This document shows, in pieces, positions 47,560 through 56,575 of a DNA stretch of 64,000 nt. Position 1 is the first letter of the stretch, and each line of letters starts with the position of its first letter. Made by a program: the position numbers and the translations under genes. The DNA comes from a virus: IMG/VR virus record IMGVR_UViG_3300023179_006341, positions 1 to 64,000 of that record; one strand, 5' to 3'. Below the pieces are notes generated by a model that did not search any database, was not told where the DNA came from, and saw only the letters and a program-made list of their open reading frames with translations.

Positions 47560-49863
47560 ATGCCAAAAAATAACGATTTAATTAATGTAGATTTAGAAAA
47601 ATTTCTTGATGCTAATAATTTAAATGCTATTCCATATGATAGTAGTGGAAAACAAGTACCCATTCCCGATGAAGCAGAATTATTTCAATTTAAATTTGCT
47701 TCCAATGGTGATGAAAAAGGTACAGCTACTGTATCGATTGATGGTACAAAAACTTTAAATGTTTATTACGATGATGCAATTATGACAGAAAACAATGCCT
47801 CTGACGATTGGTTTGATTTTATTAAACGATTAAAACGATTTGCAATGACGCATCAGTTAGATTTTAAAACTAAAAATATGGATAGGTTAGCTACTGATAT
47901 GAAAAAACGTGAACATCAAAAAAAATTAGATGAAGGTTATTATGGGACACGCCATACTAGTTATAGCGATAAAAACCCAGGCACCGTCAAAATGATTCTT
48001 AAACACAATCGCCCACTTGAAGAAACTGATGCAAGATTTAGAAACATTCAAAAGATTTTTTTAGAAACTGATACAGGAGAACGTTTTTTACTTGATACAA
48101 AAAAGCCAAATATAGCTAGAGCATTTGCAAGACATTTAGCTGAAGGTGGTCGTTATAATGATGAAAGATGGAATCATATTACTCAAATAGCTGAAGATAT
48201 TAATCGTTTAGGTGGTTTTGTACGTGCTACACGTAATAAACAATTTAATGAAAGTGCAGTAAAATTAGTTAATGAAGCACAAAATCATTATCAATCTTTG
48301 CGTGAAACAATAAAACAAATACAAGGTTCACGAGGATATAACAAATATTTTGAAAGTTGGAAACCGACTTTAAATGAAGATGATCATGATAATTCAATAT
48401 CAGAAATGTTTTTAACACAGAGACTTGATCCACGAGTTGAAAGTGCAATACCTGTATTAAATCGTTTATCAAAAAATATAACAGAAATGTCTGAAGTAAA
48501 TGAATTTACTGAATGGGCAAGTAATATAGTTCATGAAGTATTACATCCAACTGCAGAAGGTTCACTTGATGATTTAGTAGATTTAGTTGGTGCTGATAGT
48601 GAGTTTATGACTCTTGGTCCTGATGGAAAAAATGCAATCAATGAAATAGAAGGTATTATTAATGAACCTGCATTAAATTCACGCTTACAAAAAGCGGGAA
48701 TGAGTAAACCTGATCAAGACGCACGTCCTATAATTATTGGTTGGATGCAAGAAAATGCCAAGGATAAACATTATGAAGAAATTTTGGCTAAAATTGAAAC
48801 TGAGCAACCTGCACCTAAAATAACTAAACCTGCACCCCAACCTAAAAAAGAAACCCCACCTGATATACCTCCACCCCCACCTCCTGAAGTAGCTAGGGAA
48901 GACTATGATCCACGTTTATCACAAAAAACACAGATTGCAGGTACATTGCCAACATATCGCCACGCTAAAGCTGTACTAGACAAGTTAAACGGTGTTGAAG
49001 GTAAAACACTTGACTTTGGTGCAGGACTTGGTTTAGGTTCAGCAGAAATTGGTGCAGATAGTTATGAAATGCATCCTAAAGCAGGGTTCAAACCTAATTT
49101 TGATCGTGTAGATTCTATTCCCGATGAATCATATGCTAAAATTGTCTCGCTAAATGTTCTTAATGTCATACCAAATGACAAGGGATGGCGTGACGCAGCA
49201 GTTAAAGATATTGGTCGTATTTTGATGCCAAATGGTACTGCCTTAATTACTACTCGTGGCAAAGATGTATTAGCTGCAAAAGGTGAACCACAAGATGAAC
49301 CAAATAGTATTATCACAAGTGCAGGAACTTTCCAAAAAGGATTTACTCCACAAGAGTTAGCAAGTTATGTACAAAATGTATTAGGTAGTGGGTTTAAAGT
49401 TAAAGCAGTTAAAGTTGGTAGCGCACCTGCTGCTATCTTAGTTACAAAAGGTGGAGAACAAGTTAACGAACTCAAGGGTAAATTACCAACACCTGATGAA
49501 ATGAGAACATTGTTACAAAAACAAAAGAAACGCTTTGATGATCAAGGTTTTGTACGTGCTGCTGATGATACAGATAAATTAGCAAAAACTTTTTATAAGC
49601 CTGAACCATCTAAAAAAATAGATACAATAATGAAAGAATTTGCTGAATCATTAGATGAAGCTAAGGATAAAGAACCATCTGTGAAAATACGTAATCCTGT
49701 AGCAAAAAATGCTATGGCAGGTATTGGGGGTGGTGCGGCAGGACAACATAAAGATAAGAAAAAAGCTGATCAACGTGGTGATGTAAAGCATAAAAAAGAT
49801 AGAATCCCAATGGATCTTGATGAAGGTTCACTTGATAGGATCAGAAAACTATCAGGGTTATAA
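47560..49863 (+). CDS. Large phage protein with methyltransferase-like domain
   Basis: A 767-residue, mostly helical charged protein. Residues 425-450 are Pro-rich (KKETPPDIPPPPPPEV). About residues 460-630 form a class I methyltransferase-like domain (KTLDFGAGLGLGSAEI as motif I, IGRILMPNGTALITT later). Near the end, GIGGGAAGQHKDKKKADQRG is a tail phrase I recall from large virion proteins of T4-like phages, and it closes LDRIRKLSGL. It may be a virion protein with an embedded enzyme. Target of methylation unknown. Confidence 0.55.
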   Translation: MPKNNDLINVDLEKFLDANNLNAIPYDSSGKQVPIPDEAELFQFKFASNGDEKGTATVSIDGTKTLNVYYDDAIMTENNASDDWFDFIKRLKRFAMTHQLDFKTKNMDRLATDMKKREHQKKLDEGYYGTRHTSYSDKNPGTVKMILKHNRPLEETDARFRNIQKIFLETDTGERFLLDTKKPNIARAFARHLAEGGRYNDERWNHITQIAEDINRLGGFVRATRNKQFNESAVKLVNEAQNHYQSLRETIKQIQGSRGYNKYFESWKPTLNEDDHDNSISEMFLTQRLDPRVESAIPVLNRLSKNITEMSEVNEFTEWASNIVHEVLHPTAEGSLDDLVDLVGADSEFMTLGPDGKNAINEIEGIINEPALNSRLQKAGMSKPDQDARPIIIGWMQENAKDKHYEEILAKIETEQPAPKITKPAPQPKKETPPDIPPPPPPEVAREDYDPRLSQKTQIAGTLPTYRHAKAVLDKLNGVEGKTLDFGAGLGLGSAEIGADSYEMHPKAGFKPNFDRVDSIPDESYAKIVSLNVLNVIPNDKGWRDAAVKDIGRILMPNGTALITTRGKDVLAAKGEPQDEPNSIITSAGTFQKGFTPQELASYVQNVLGSGFKVKAVKVGSAPAAILVTKGGEQVNELKGKLPTPDEMRTLLQKQKKRFDDQGFVRAADDTDKLAKTFYKPEPSKKIDTIMKEFAESLDEAKDKEPSVKIRNPVAKNAMAGIGGGAAGQHKDKKKADQRGDVKHKKDRIPMDLDEGSLDRIRKLSGL

Positions 49864-49864
49864 T

Positions 49865-51766
49865 ATGTCAGAACTAATATTGTTGGAATCATCTAAACCA
49901 TCTGTTGGTCGTGAATTCCAACACTTAGAGGATCTTATATACATTGAAGGTAAACGTGGTATTAAACGTGTACTAGAATGTATAGCAGGTATTATTAAGC
50001 GTCAACCACTTGAAGTAAAATGGGATGGAAGTCCTGCAATATTATTCGGTAGAACTGATAATGGGCGTTTTCATTTTGGTGACAAGTATAGTCGTGATAT
50101 TGTAGATAATCCACGTGCAGTATATGAGCAATATATTGGACGCAAGCCTAAAAAAACATTTGAGCGTGAACAATTTGCACGTGATATGGCTGCATTGTTT
50201 GAAGTATATGAAGCAGCAACACCAAAAGATTTTCGTGGTTTTTTAGAAGCAGGATTATTATATAAGAATTCACCTGCACTAACTGAAGATTGTTTTCAAT
50301 GTAATCCAAACACAGTAATTTACAAAATTAATAACAGTAGTAACTTGGGTAAGCGTGTTGCCAATAGTAAGAGTGGATGTGCGGCTACAGCATATTTTCA
50401 ACATTTACCTGCCACAGGTGGTAGAAGATATCCTGTAGGCGATCATTCCAATCATTTTAATAGTAATGATGTAGTTATTATACCACCTTTGCACACAAGT
50501 GATACGGTGAGATTAGACCGTAGCATGTTAGAAAAATTATGGAATTTTGCTAAACAAAAACAACATAGTATTGATCAGTTTGTTGGACCACAAAACATTA
50601 AAAAAATGATTTATGAGTATGTAAATAGTCAAGTAAGTGAAAATGAATTAAGTGCATTACATAATTTAGGTGATAATTTTACAAGATGGTCACGTGATAG
50701 TTTATCTGCAAAAGAACAAAATATATTGGCTGAACATTTAAAACAACACATAGATGGTGCCAATGATACGTTTAGGTTAGTACGTGCAACAATGAAATTA
50801 AAAGATATGATTGTTGACCAATTAGAAGAATCGACATTAAGTAAAATTGGTATACAAGCAGAATTACCTGATGGACAACGTGGTGGTGAAGGATTTGTCT
50901 ATGATATTAATGAAGGTATTAATCCTATCAAATTAGTTAAACGTGGATCATTTACACGAGCAAATAAATTTAAGAATGAGTCAAAATATTTAAAAGAGTC
51001 ATTAAGTAGAAGTGGTAAAAGTGATCGTGCTGTCATTACTTTTGGTCGTTGTATGGGTCATCGTGGACATATGTATTTGGCTAATAGTGTGTTTACAACT
51101 GCTAAAGAACAAGGTGCAGATCCATATATTATTGTAAGTCGTACATTGGGTGATGATGATCCACTGACTCCGAATGAAAAATTATCTATCTATCATAAAG
51201 TATTTCCAAATCATAAGCATTGTTTTCAAGCTTCAGACGATAGTATGCCAACATTAATGAGTGCCTTAAAGAAATTAAATGAATTAGGATACAAGCATAT
51301 TACTGCTATCTTTGGTAATGATCGTGCTGATAGTATGAGTCATATTAAAGAATATAATGGGCGCAGTTATCAATTTGAAACATTAAACGTAATAAGTCGT
51401 CAACAAACTAATGATCCATACCGTAATATAAATGGACCACGTGGTACGGATATGCGTAATGTATTAAATAATCCAAATTTATCTGAAAAAGAAAAATTTG
51501 GATATTGGCGTAAATGTATGAGTCCACAATTAAGTGATGATGATGTACAATATATAATGGATATAGTAAAAAAACGTATTGGACATAATTTAAATGAAGC
51601 AGATAATCCAATGTATATTGGTGGTAACACTAATAGCCCCATCCCAGGCACCCCTGAAGATTTAGCCGATACTAGAACACCTGAACAAAAACGCAAAGAT
51701 GCCAAGCGAGCGATTAAGCAGGCACGAGAATTACGCAAATTTATGGGTCATAATGAAGTTCGTTAA
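49865..51766 (+). CDS. Ligase-like nucleotidyltransferase fused to cytidylyltransferase-like domain
   Basis: A 633-residue protein. Residues 49-60 (LEVKWDGSPAIL) show the KxDG motif of covalent nucleotidyltransferases (DNA/RNA ligases, capping enzymes) with Lys52. The C-terminal part, near residue 400, has FGRCMGHRGHMYLANSVF, an HxGH-like motif of NMNAT/adenylyltransferase folds. The N-terminus MSELILLE|S fits an L-x-E|S prohead cleavage site. Similar phage proteins are known under domain-of-unknown-function labels. It might join or cap RNA or handle NAD; this is inference. Start ATG 49865. Confidence 0.6.
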   Translation: MSELILLESSKPSVGREFQHLEDLIYIEGKRGIKRVLECIAGIIKRQPLEVKWDGSPAILFGRTDNGRFHFGDKYSRDIVDNPRAVYEQYIGRKPKKTFEREQFARDMAALFEVYEAATPKDFRGFLEAGLLYKNSPALTEDCFQCNPNTVIYKINNSSNLGKRVANSKSGCAATAYFQHLPATGGRRYPVGDHSNHFNSNDVVIIPPLHTSDTVRLDRSMLEKLWNFAKQKQHSIDQFVGPQNIKKMIYEYVNSQVSENELSALHNLGDNFTRWSRDSLSAKEQNILAEHLKQHIDGANDTFRLVRATMKLKDMIVDQLEESTLSKIGIQAELPDGQRGGEGFVYDINEGINPIKLVKRGSFTRANKFKNESKYLKESLSRSGKSDRAVITFGRCMGHRGHMYLANSVFTTAKEQGADPYIIVSRTLGDDDPLTPNEKLSIYHKVFPNHKHCFQASDDSMPTLMSALKKLNELGYKHITAIFGNDRADSMSHIKEYNGRSYQFETLNVISRQQTNDPYRNINGPRGTDMRNVLNNPNLSEKEKFGYWRKCMSPQLSDDDVQYIMDIVKKRIGHNLNEADNPMYIGGNTNSPIPGTPEDLADTRTPEQKRKDAKRAIKQARELRKFMGHNEVR

Positions 51767-51774
51767 GAATATAT

Positions 51775-51911
51775 ATTTTTTGCGTATGTGGTTATCCTAA
51801 ATACTTTTATCACAGAAAGAAATAAAGTAATATTCAATCTGTGTGTTGTTCTCACAATTACACTTAGGTCTCAATTTAGCTACACTTTTAACTTTATAAG
51901 GAGAATACAAA
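51775..51911 (+). promoter_or_regulatory. gp32 leader region
   Basis: A 137-base untranslated gap before the gp32-like gene, long for this compact genome. It has a CTAAATA promoter-like heptamer near 51800 and possible pairing between GTGTGTTGTT and ACAATTACAC. T4 gene 32 is controlled by a leader pseudoknot; whether this leader folds that way is untested. AAGGAG precedes the ATG. Confidence 0.35.
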
Positions 51912-52883
51912 ATGTCACTAGCTGCTATTCGTGCAAAATTGGCTGCACAAGAAGCCAAATCAAATTCCCAAGCAACAAATATAGGCGATAATGCCATATA
52001 TCCATTTTGGAACATGGAAGAAAACACAACAACAACGGTTCGTTTTTTACCTGACGCTGATGGACTAAATGATTATTTTTGGGCTGAACGTAATTTAATT
52101 ACGTTAGAATTTAGTGGAATAAAGGGTCAATCATCATCAAACAAAGTATTTGTAAAAGTACCTTGTGTTGAGATGTTTGGTGAAAACTGTCCTATTTTAT
52201 CTGAAGTACGAACATGGTATAAAGATGCGTCATTAAAAGAAATTGCAAACAAGTATTGGAAAAAGCGCACTTATATTTTTCAAGGATTTGTACGAGATAG
52301 TAAAATGAAAGAAGATATTTTACCTGAAAATTCAATTCGCAGATTTATTATTTCACCACAAATTTATGGTGTTATTAAAAATAGTTTAATGGATCCTGAT
52401 ATTGAAGAAATTCCCACACATTATTTGCGTGGTTTAGACTTTAAAATTATTAAATCATCAAAAGGTGGTTATGCAGATTACAGTACAAGTGGGTGGTCAC
52501 GTAAAGAATCCGCATTAACTGAATCTGAACAAGCTGCCATTGAAAAATATGGATTATTTAACTTAAAAGAATTTTTACCGAAGAAACCTAGTGAAAGCGA
52601 ACTACGTGTAATGAAAGAAATGTTCGATGCTAGTGTTAATGGTGAAGAATATGATACCGATAAGTGGGGAGCATATTTTCGTCCACGTGGTGTACAGTCA
52701 ACTAGTAATGCTGACCACGATGATGATACATATGTATCACCAAGACAAGTTTCAACTCCTGTCGTGGATGAGGATGACGAGCCTGTTGTGACTTCCGAAG
52801 TTAAAGTTACAACACCTCAAACCTCTGATTCAACTGCTAATATTCTTGCTATGATTCGTAGTAAGAAAACATCGCAAGCGTAA
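51912..52883 (+). CDS. Single-stranded DNA-binding protein (gp32-like)
   Basis: A 323-residue protein with T4 gp32 layout: N-terminal LAAIRAKLAAQEAK (LAST-like cooperativity region), NTTTTVRFLPDADGLNDYFWAER, and a central OB-type core with CVEMFGENCPI. The acidic C-terminal tail (DEDDEPVV) recruits partners in gp32, and the last residues are ANILAMIRSKK. It coats ssDNA in replication and recombination. It precedes uvsX and uvsY as expected for a T4-like recombination module. A 140-base leader could hold an autoregulatory structure. Confidence 0.88.
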   Translation: MSLAAIRAKLAAQEAKSNSQATNIGDNAIYPFWNMEENTTTTVRFLPDADGLNDYFWAERNLITLEFSGIKGQSSSNKVFVKVPCVEMFGENCPILSEVRTWYKDASLKEIANKYWKKRTYIFQGFVRDSKMKEDILPENSIRRFIISPQIYGVIKNSLMDPDIEEIPTHYLRGLDFKIIKSSKGGYADYSTSGWSRKESALTESEQAAIEKYGLFNLKEFLPKKPSESELRVMKEMFDASVNGEEYDTDKWGAYFRPRGVQSTSNADHDDDTYVSPRQVSTPVVDEDDEPVVTSEVKVTTPQTSDSTANILAMIRSKKTSQA

Positions 52884-52897
52884 ATAACAGTGCTAAA

Positions 52898-52920
52898 AGT
52901 GGTGGAATTTTTCCACCACT
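52898..52920 (+). other. Stable hairpin after gp32 gene, no T tract
   Basis: AGTGGTGGA pairs with TCCACCACT; flanking AGTG and CACT can extend the stem. No T run follows. It probably protects the gp32 message 3' end rather than ending transcription. Confidence 0.5.
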
Positions 52921-52939
52921 AACACTTAAGGAGAACACA

Positions 52940-53173
52940 ATGACATTACCTGATGAAAGATACAGGGCATTAAAACAAGGTAAAAAATTGTTGGAAGAGT
53001 TATGCGATCCTGGTCGCACCCCACGTGTACCAAGTTCAGTACGTGATCGAGCTAGAGCAACACTAAAACATTTCCCAAATGATTTTGATATTGATTGTCT
53101 TGCTGATTCAGCACCAACAATTTTAGATAAACAGTTATTTAAAGTATATACAAATAATACAATTGCAAAGTGA
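52940..53173 (+). CDS. BPSL0761-like small protein
   Basis: A 77-residue protein (LPDERYRALKQGKKLLEELCDPG...VRDRARATLKHFPNDFDI). The layout matches a small family named after a Burkholderia protein and common in betaproteobacteria and their phages. Function unknown. It sits between gp32 and uvsX, 6 bases before uvsX. AAGGAG precedes the start. It supports a burkholderial connection. Confidence 0.65.
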   Translation: MTLPDERYRALKQGKKLLEELCDPGRTPRVPSSVRDRARATLKHFPNDFDIDCLADSAPTILDKQLFKVYTNNTIAK

Positions 53174-53179
53174 TAAGCT

Positions 53180-54244
53180 ATGGGAAAACCATTCGACCTC
53201 AGTAAGTTTCGTAAAGACGTTACAAAAAGTATAGACGGTATTAGTATAGGATTTCATGATCCCACTGATTGGATTTCAACAGGTAATTATGCCCTTAATT
53301 ATCTTATCAGTGGTGATTTTAATAAAGGTGTACCACTTGGAAAAGTTACTGTATTTGCAGGTGAAAGTGGTAGCGGCAAATCATATATTTGCAGCGGTAA
53401 CATCGTAAAAAATGCACAAGAACAAGGCATATTTGTTGTTCTTATTGATAGCGAAAATGCATTAGATGAAAGTTGGTTACGTGCGCTTGGTGTTGATACA
53501 AGTGAAGATAAACTATTGAAATTAAACATGGCAATGATTGATGATGTTGCTAAAACTATTTCAACTTTTATGAAGGATTATAAAGAAACACCTGCAGCAG
53601 ATAGACCAAAAGTGTTATTTGTTATTGATAGTCTTGGTATGTTGATGAGTCCAACTGAAGTTAATCAATTCGATAGTGGTGATATGAAAGGTGATATGGG
53701 GCGTAAAGCCAAAGCACTTAAAGCACTTGTTACAAATTGTGTAAACATGTTTGGTTCATATAATGTAGGATTAATTGCTACTAACCATACCTATGCATCA
53801 CAAGATCCATACAATCCTGATCCTAATGTAAGTGGTGGACAAGGATTTGTATTTGCTAGCAGCATTCTTGTTGCAATGAAAAGATTAAAACTAAAAGAGG
53901 ATGAAGAAGGTAATAAAACATCTGATGTACTAGGTATACGTGCAGGATGTAAAGTTATGAAAACACGTTTTGCTAAACCATTTGAAGATGTTGAAGTACA
54001 AATACCCTATACAACAGGTATGAATCCTTATAGTGGATTTTTTGATTTAATTGAGAAAAAAGGATTTGTAACAAGAGAAGGAAATCGTTATCTTTATACA
54101 GACTTGAACGGTGAAGTGCATCGTTATTTTAGAAAAGAATGGTCTAAGAACGAAAATGGTATTATGGATTTGGTGATGAATGAATTCAACCAACGTGAAA
54201 AACAAGTAAATACTGAGTTAGCGGAGGAAGAACAAAATGCTTGA
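53180..54244 (+). CDS. uvsX: RecA-like recombinase UvsX
   Basis: A 354-residue protein. Walker A is GESGSGKS (residues 61-68), preceded by VPLGKVTVFA; VVLIDSENALDESWLRALG and VLFVIDSLGMLMSP follow. The overall layout matches T4 UvsX rather than bacterial RecA. It forms ssDNA filaments for strand exchange and recombination-dependent replication, working with gp32 and UvsY, both encoded beside it. Overlaps the next gene by 8 bases. Confidence 0.93.
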   Translation: MGKPFDLSKFRKDVTKSIDGISIGFHDPTDWISTGNYALNYLISGDFNKGVPLGKVTVFAGESGSGKSYICSGNIVKNAQEQGIFVVLIDSENALDESWLRALGVDTSEDKLLKLNMAMIDDVAKTISTFMKDYKETPAADRPKVLFVIDSLGMLMSPTEVNQFDSGDMKGDMGRKAKALKALVTNCVNMFGSYNVGLIATNHTYASQDPYNPDPNVSGGQGFVFASSILVAMKRLKLKEDEEGNKTSDVLGIRAGCKVMKTRFAKPFEDVEVQIPYTTGMNPYSGFFDLIEKKGFVTREGNRYLYTDLNGEVHRYFRKEWSKNENGIMDLVMNEFNQREKQVNTELAEEEQNA

Positions 54245-54491
54245 TACAGTAGCAGCAGTTTATGAAGTATTTAAACGATACGTTAGTGCTAGTGATATGC
54301 GTGATGCAGCAGAGGATGTGCTCAATGTTTTAATTGACCATGATTTTAGCCATGATGAATTAAAAGAAGCTTTTAGTGGTGAAAAAGAAATGGTAAACGC
54401 ATTGAAAGCATATGATGAAGAAATAGAATGGGATGATGATGAGGACTTCGCAGATGAAGAAGCTTATGATGATTGGAACGATGATGAGTAA
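54237..54491 (+). CDS. Small acidic phage protein
   Basis: An 84-residue protein whose second half is very acidic (YDEEIEWDDDEDFADEE). N-terminal helices (VAAVYEVFKRYVSASDMRDAAEDVL) are a conserved T4-like phrase in the uvsX-uvsY interval as I recall it. It may mimic DNA or regulate recombination; function unknown. It overlaps uvsX and is followed 3 bases later by uvsY. Confidence 0.6.
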   Translation: MLDTVAAVYEVFKRYVSASDMRDAAEDVLNVLIDHDFSHDELKEAFSGEKEMVNALKAYDEEIEWDDDEDFADEEAYDDWNDDE

Positions 54492-54494
54492 ATC

Positions 54495-54956
54495 ATGGCA
54501 TGGTTTAGTAAAATAACGCAAGATATCTCATCATTACCTGAATTTATCGAACATTACCAAACGGAACTTAACCAAGCAAAATATGAAGTAAAAATTATTA
54601 AAGGTGAGCGTGTTGAAAAAATGCTTGCAACGCTCCCAGGCGTCACAGAGCATCGTTTCAATCAACTACAAGAAATAGAAGCTGTACTAGATTATATGAA
54701 TGGACAACTTCGTAAAACACGTAGTATCGCCTTTAAAAAATATTTAGAAAACTATCCACGTCAATTAACATCACGGGATGCTGAACGATATTCTGATGCT
54801 GAACAAGATGTTATTGATATGGAAACATTAGTTAATGAAATTGCGTTAGTTCGTAATCAATGGTTAGGTATCATGAAAGCATTAGAAAGTAAAAACTTCA
54901 TGCTTGGGCATATCGTGCGTCTACGTGTTGCAGGTATGGAAGATATTACCATTTAG
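54495..54956 (+). CDS. uvsY: Recombination mediator UvsY-like
   Basis: A 153-residue helical protein. RSIAFKKYLENYPRQLTSRDAERYSDAEQDVIDMETLVNEIALVRNQWLGIMKALESKNFMLGHI follows the UvsY family layout, with the (R)SRDAE-like core and terminal helix SKNFMLGHI. T4 UvsY is of similar length and loads UvsX onto gp32-covered ssDNA. Position just downstream of uvsX supports the call. Confidence 0.8.
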   Translation: MAWFSKITQDISSLPEFIEHYQTELNQAKYEVKIIKGERVEKMLATLPGVTEHRFNQLQEIEAVLDYMNGQLRKTRSIAFKKYLENYPRQLTSRDAERYSDAEQDVIDMETLVNEIALVRNQWLGIMKALESKNFMLGHIVRLRVAGMEDITI

Positions 54957-54972
54957 CAAAAACACAACATGC

Positions 54973-55001
54973 TTGACACATATCCTAATTTTTGTTAATA
55001 T
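54973..55001 (+). promoter_or_regulatory. Sigma70-type promoter
   Basis: TTGACA, 17 bases, TAATAT, before the small gene at 55032. The spacer contains CTAATT, shared with the promoters at 57839 and 58816. Confidence 0.8.
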
Positions 55002-55031
55002 ATGTCTATGGTAAAAATTCAGGAGCAAGAG

Positions 55032-55262
55032 ATGACCAAGCAATACACTGTATATATGACAAACTTTGGGTTGAACAAGGGAAGCTTTCCTACGCTTGAA
55101 GAAGCGATTGCTCATGCAAAAGCTTTGGGGTTCGAGTGCTCGATCAATGTTAAAGAGGAAAGTAAACGTCCTCTCCATGTTTGTAGGGTTAGACCTTATA
55201 TTACTGAAGCATTAAAAATTGACCACACAGTGCGTCATGTTTGTAATGTAACCCCATACTAG
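55032..55262 (+). CDS. Hypothetical early protein
   Basis: A 76-residue protein (MTKQYTVYMTNFGLNKGSFPTLEEAIAHAKALGFECSI). ATG 55032 follows AGGAG; an upstream ATG at 55002 overlaps the promoter and is unlikely. The layout is that of small phage proteins with a beta-alpha-beta core. No function recognised. Confidence 0.6.
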   Translation: MTKQYTVYMTNFGLNKGSFPTLEEAIAHAKALGFECSINVKEESKRPLHVCRVRPYITEALKIDHTVRHVCNVTPY

Positions 55263-55270
55263 GAATAATC

Positions 55271-55468
55271 ATGAAACTAAATGGTCGTAAAGTTGTTGAT
55301 GCACAAGTTGATGGTATCGATGCTAGTGATTACCCTGACTTCTGCGATGCTTATTTTTCTTACGCTGTATTTCTTGATACAGGTGTAGAACTTACTGAAT
55401 TTGAACTTGACAAACTTACTGAAAAATATCCTGATGTAATCTATGAAAAAGCTGTACAATTTTGCTAA
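55271..55468 (+). CDS. Hypothetical small protein
   Basis: A 65-residue acidic protein (MKLNGRKVVDAQVDGIDASDYPDFCDAYFSYA...LTEFELDKLTEKYPDVIYEKA). I recognise the general phrase DxxDYPDFxDAY from small phage and bacterial proteins of unknown role. AGGA before the start. Confidence 0.65.
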   Translation: MKLNGRKVVDAQVDGIDASDYPDFCDAYFSYAVFLDTGVELTEFELDKLTEKYPDVIYEKAVQFC

Positions 55469-55485
55469 TAAATATTGGAGATATT

Positions 55486-55668
55486 GTGAATTATCTTAAA
55501 CTAGCTCAGGTTTATGTTGATGAACGCAATGATACCGATTGGTTTTCCTTACATTATACCAATGCTCGTGAATGGTTTAATGTACAGGATTCAGTTTACA
55601 AAGTGTTAACTTTTTTGTATAATGAAAATGTTGCAAAAAAGCTATTAGAACTTTCAAAAAAGAGTTGA
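55486..55668 (+). CDS. Hypothetical small protein
   Basis: A 60-residue protein starting at GTG 55486 after TTGGAG. A TTG at 55462 lies inside the previous gene. Helical and aromatic (VYVDERNDTDWFSLHYTNAREWFN). No family recognised. Confidence 0.5.
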   Translation: MNYLKLAQVYVDERNDTDWFSLHYTNAREWFNVQDSVYKVLTFLYNENVAKKLLELSKKS

Positions 55669-55693
55669 TTTAAATTTATCTTTGATATATAAT
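55665..55693 (+). promoter_or_regulatory. Sigma70-type promoter
   Basis: TTGATT, 17 bases, perfect TATAAT, 31 bases before ATG 55725 which has AAGGAG. Confidence 0.75.
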
Positions 55694-55724
55694 AGCTGTA
55701 TAGTGAATAACAAGGAGCTACAAA

Positions 55725-56435
55725 ATGCAACTTAGCGCACATGATACCGAGTTGATGATTTTTGTACGGTCTTTAATCAAGTATTCTAACGGTGCCTTTA
55801 AAACTACAGGTCAACGTTGGTTCTATATGGATCGTACTAAAGACCTTACTGAAAAAGAAGATGGTGTTACTCCCTACGGTGTAACCTTCAAAAAAGGTGA
55901 GCGTATCATTTCAATCGATGGTATTGTGTCATGGGCAGGTTATGGTGTACGTAGCCAAATGCCTGTTGTTCATGTTGCCATTCTTGACCGTGTTGGTGTA
56001 CGTGCTTTCTACAAGCTAGGTGGTCGTGGTAACCTGCGTGATGGATGGGGACCTGATCCCAAGAAAACAAAATTAATTTGGGAGCGTCCTGCTCATGTTG
56101 TAGGATTGCCTGAAGAAGTTAAAGTAGAGACCAAATCCTCAAAAGTAGGTGAAGTTGGTGAAGCGATTACTGTAGAAGGTACGGTAATCAAATATGAATT
56201 AGTTACTACTCCATACGGTACTGCTCATAAGTTTGTTATTAAAGATAGTGCTGATAACTTGTACATGTATCGTGGTACAAAATACTTAACTGAGCGTGGT
56301 GGATATGTTAAGTTAGAGACTAAAGTAAAAGATCACTTTGAAATGGGTACAGATTCGGGTAGTTGGATGACTATCTTAGGTGGTAAGGGTAAAAACTCAA
56401 TGAACGTTATTATTGCGGAGAATTTTAAATTATGA
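55725..56435 (+). CDS. Hypothetical phage protein
   Basis: A 236-residue protein. The beta-rich core has GYGVRSQMPVVHVAILDRVG and a second half beginning EAITVEGTVIKYELVTTPYG, which reads like an OB-type beta barrel. No catalytic residues stand out. It has its own early promoter. Possibly nucleic-acid binding; this is a guess from the fold-like pattern. Confidence 0.5.
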   Translation: MQLSAHDTELMIFVRSLIKYSNGAFKTTGQRWFYMDRTKDLTEKEDGVTPYGVTFKKGERIISIDGIVSWAGYGVRSQMPVVHVAILDRVGVRAFYKLGGRGNLRDGWGPDPKKTKLIWERPAHVVGLPEEVKVETKSSKVGEVGEAITVEGTVIKYELVTTPYGTAHKFVIKDSADNLYMYRGTKYLTERGGYVKLETKVKDHFEMGTDSGSWMTILGGKGKNSMNVIIAENFKL

Positions 56436-56575
56436 AATTGTTAATAAAAAATAATAAATTTACATGGTTAGGGTTATTCCTAGCCTTACTTTTTGCCGCA
56501 TTATATATACCCATTTGGGCATTGTTTCACCCCAAAGAATTTCTTGTAGAATGTAAGAAAGCATGGTTTAGATGA
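56432..56575 (+). CDS. Small membrane protein
   Basis: A 47-residue ORF in ATGA overlap with the previous gene. One hydrophobic helix (WLGLFLALLFAALYIPIWALF, residues 12-32) and a basic tail. It overlaps the next gene by 4 bases. One of several small membrane ORFs in this region. Confidence 0.55.
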   Translation: MKLLIKNNKFTWLGLFLALLFAALYIPIWALFHPKEFLVECKKAWFR

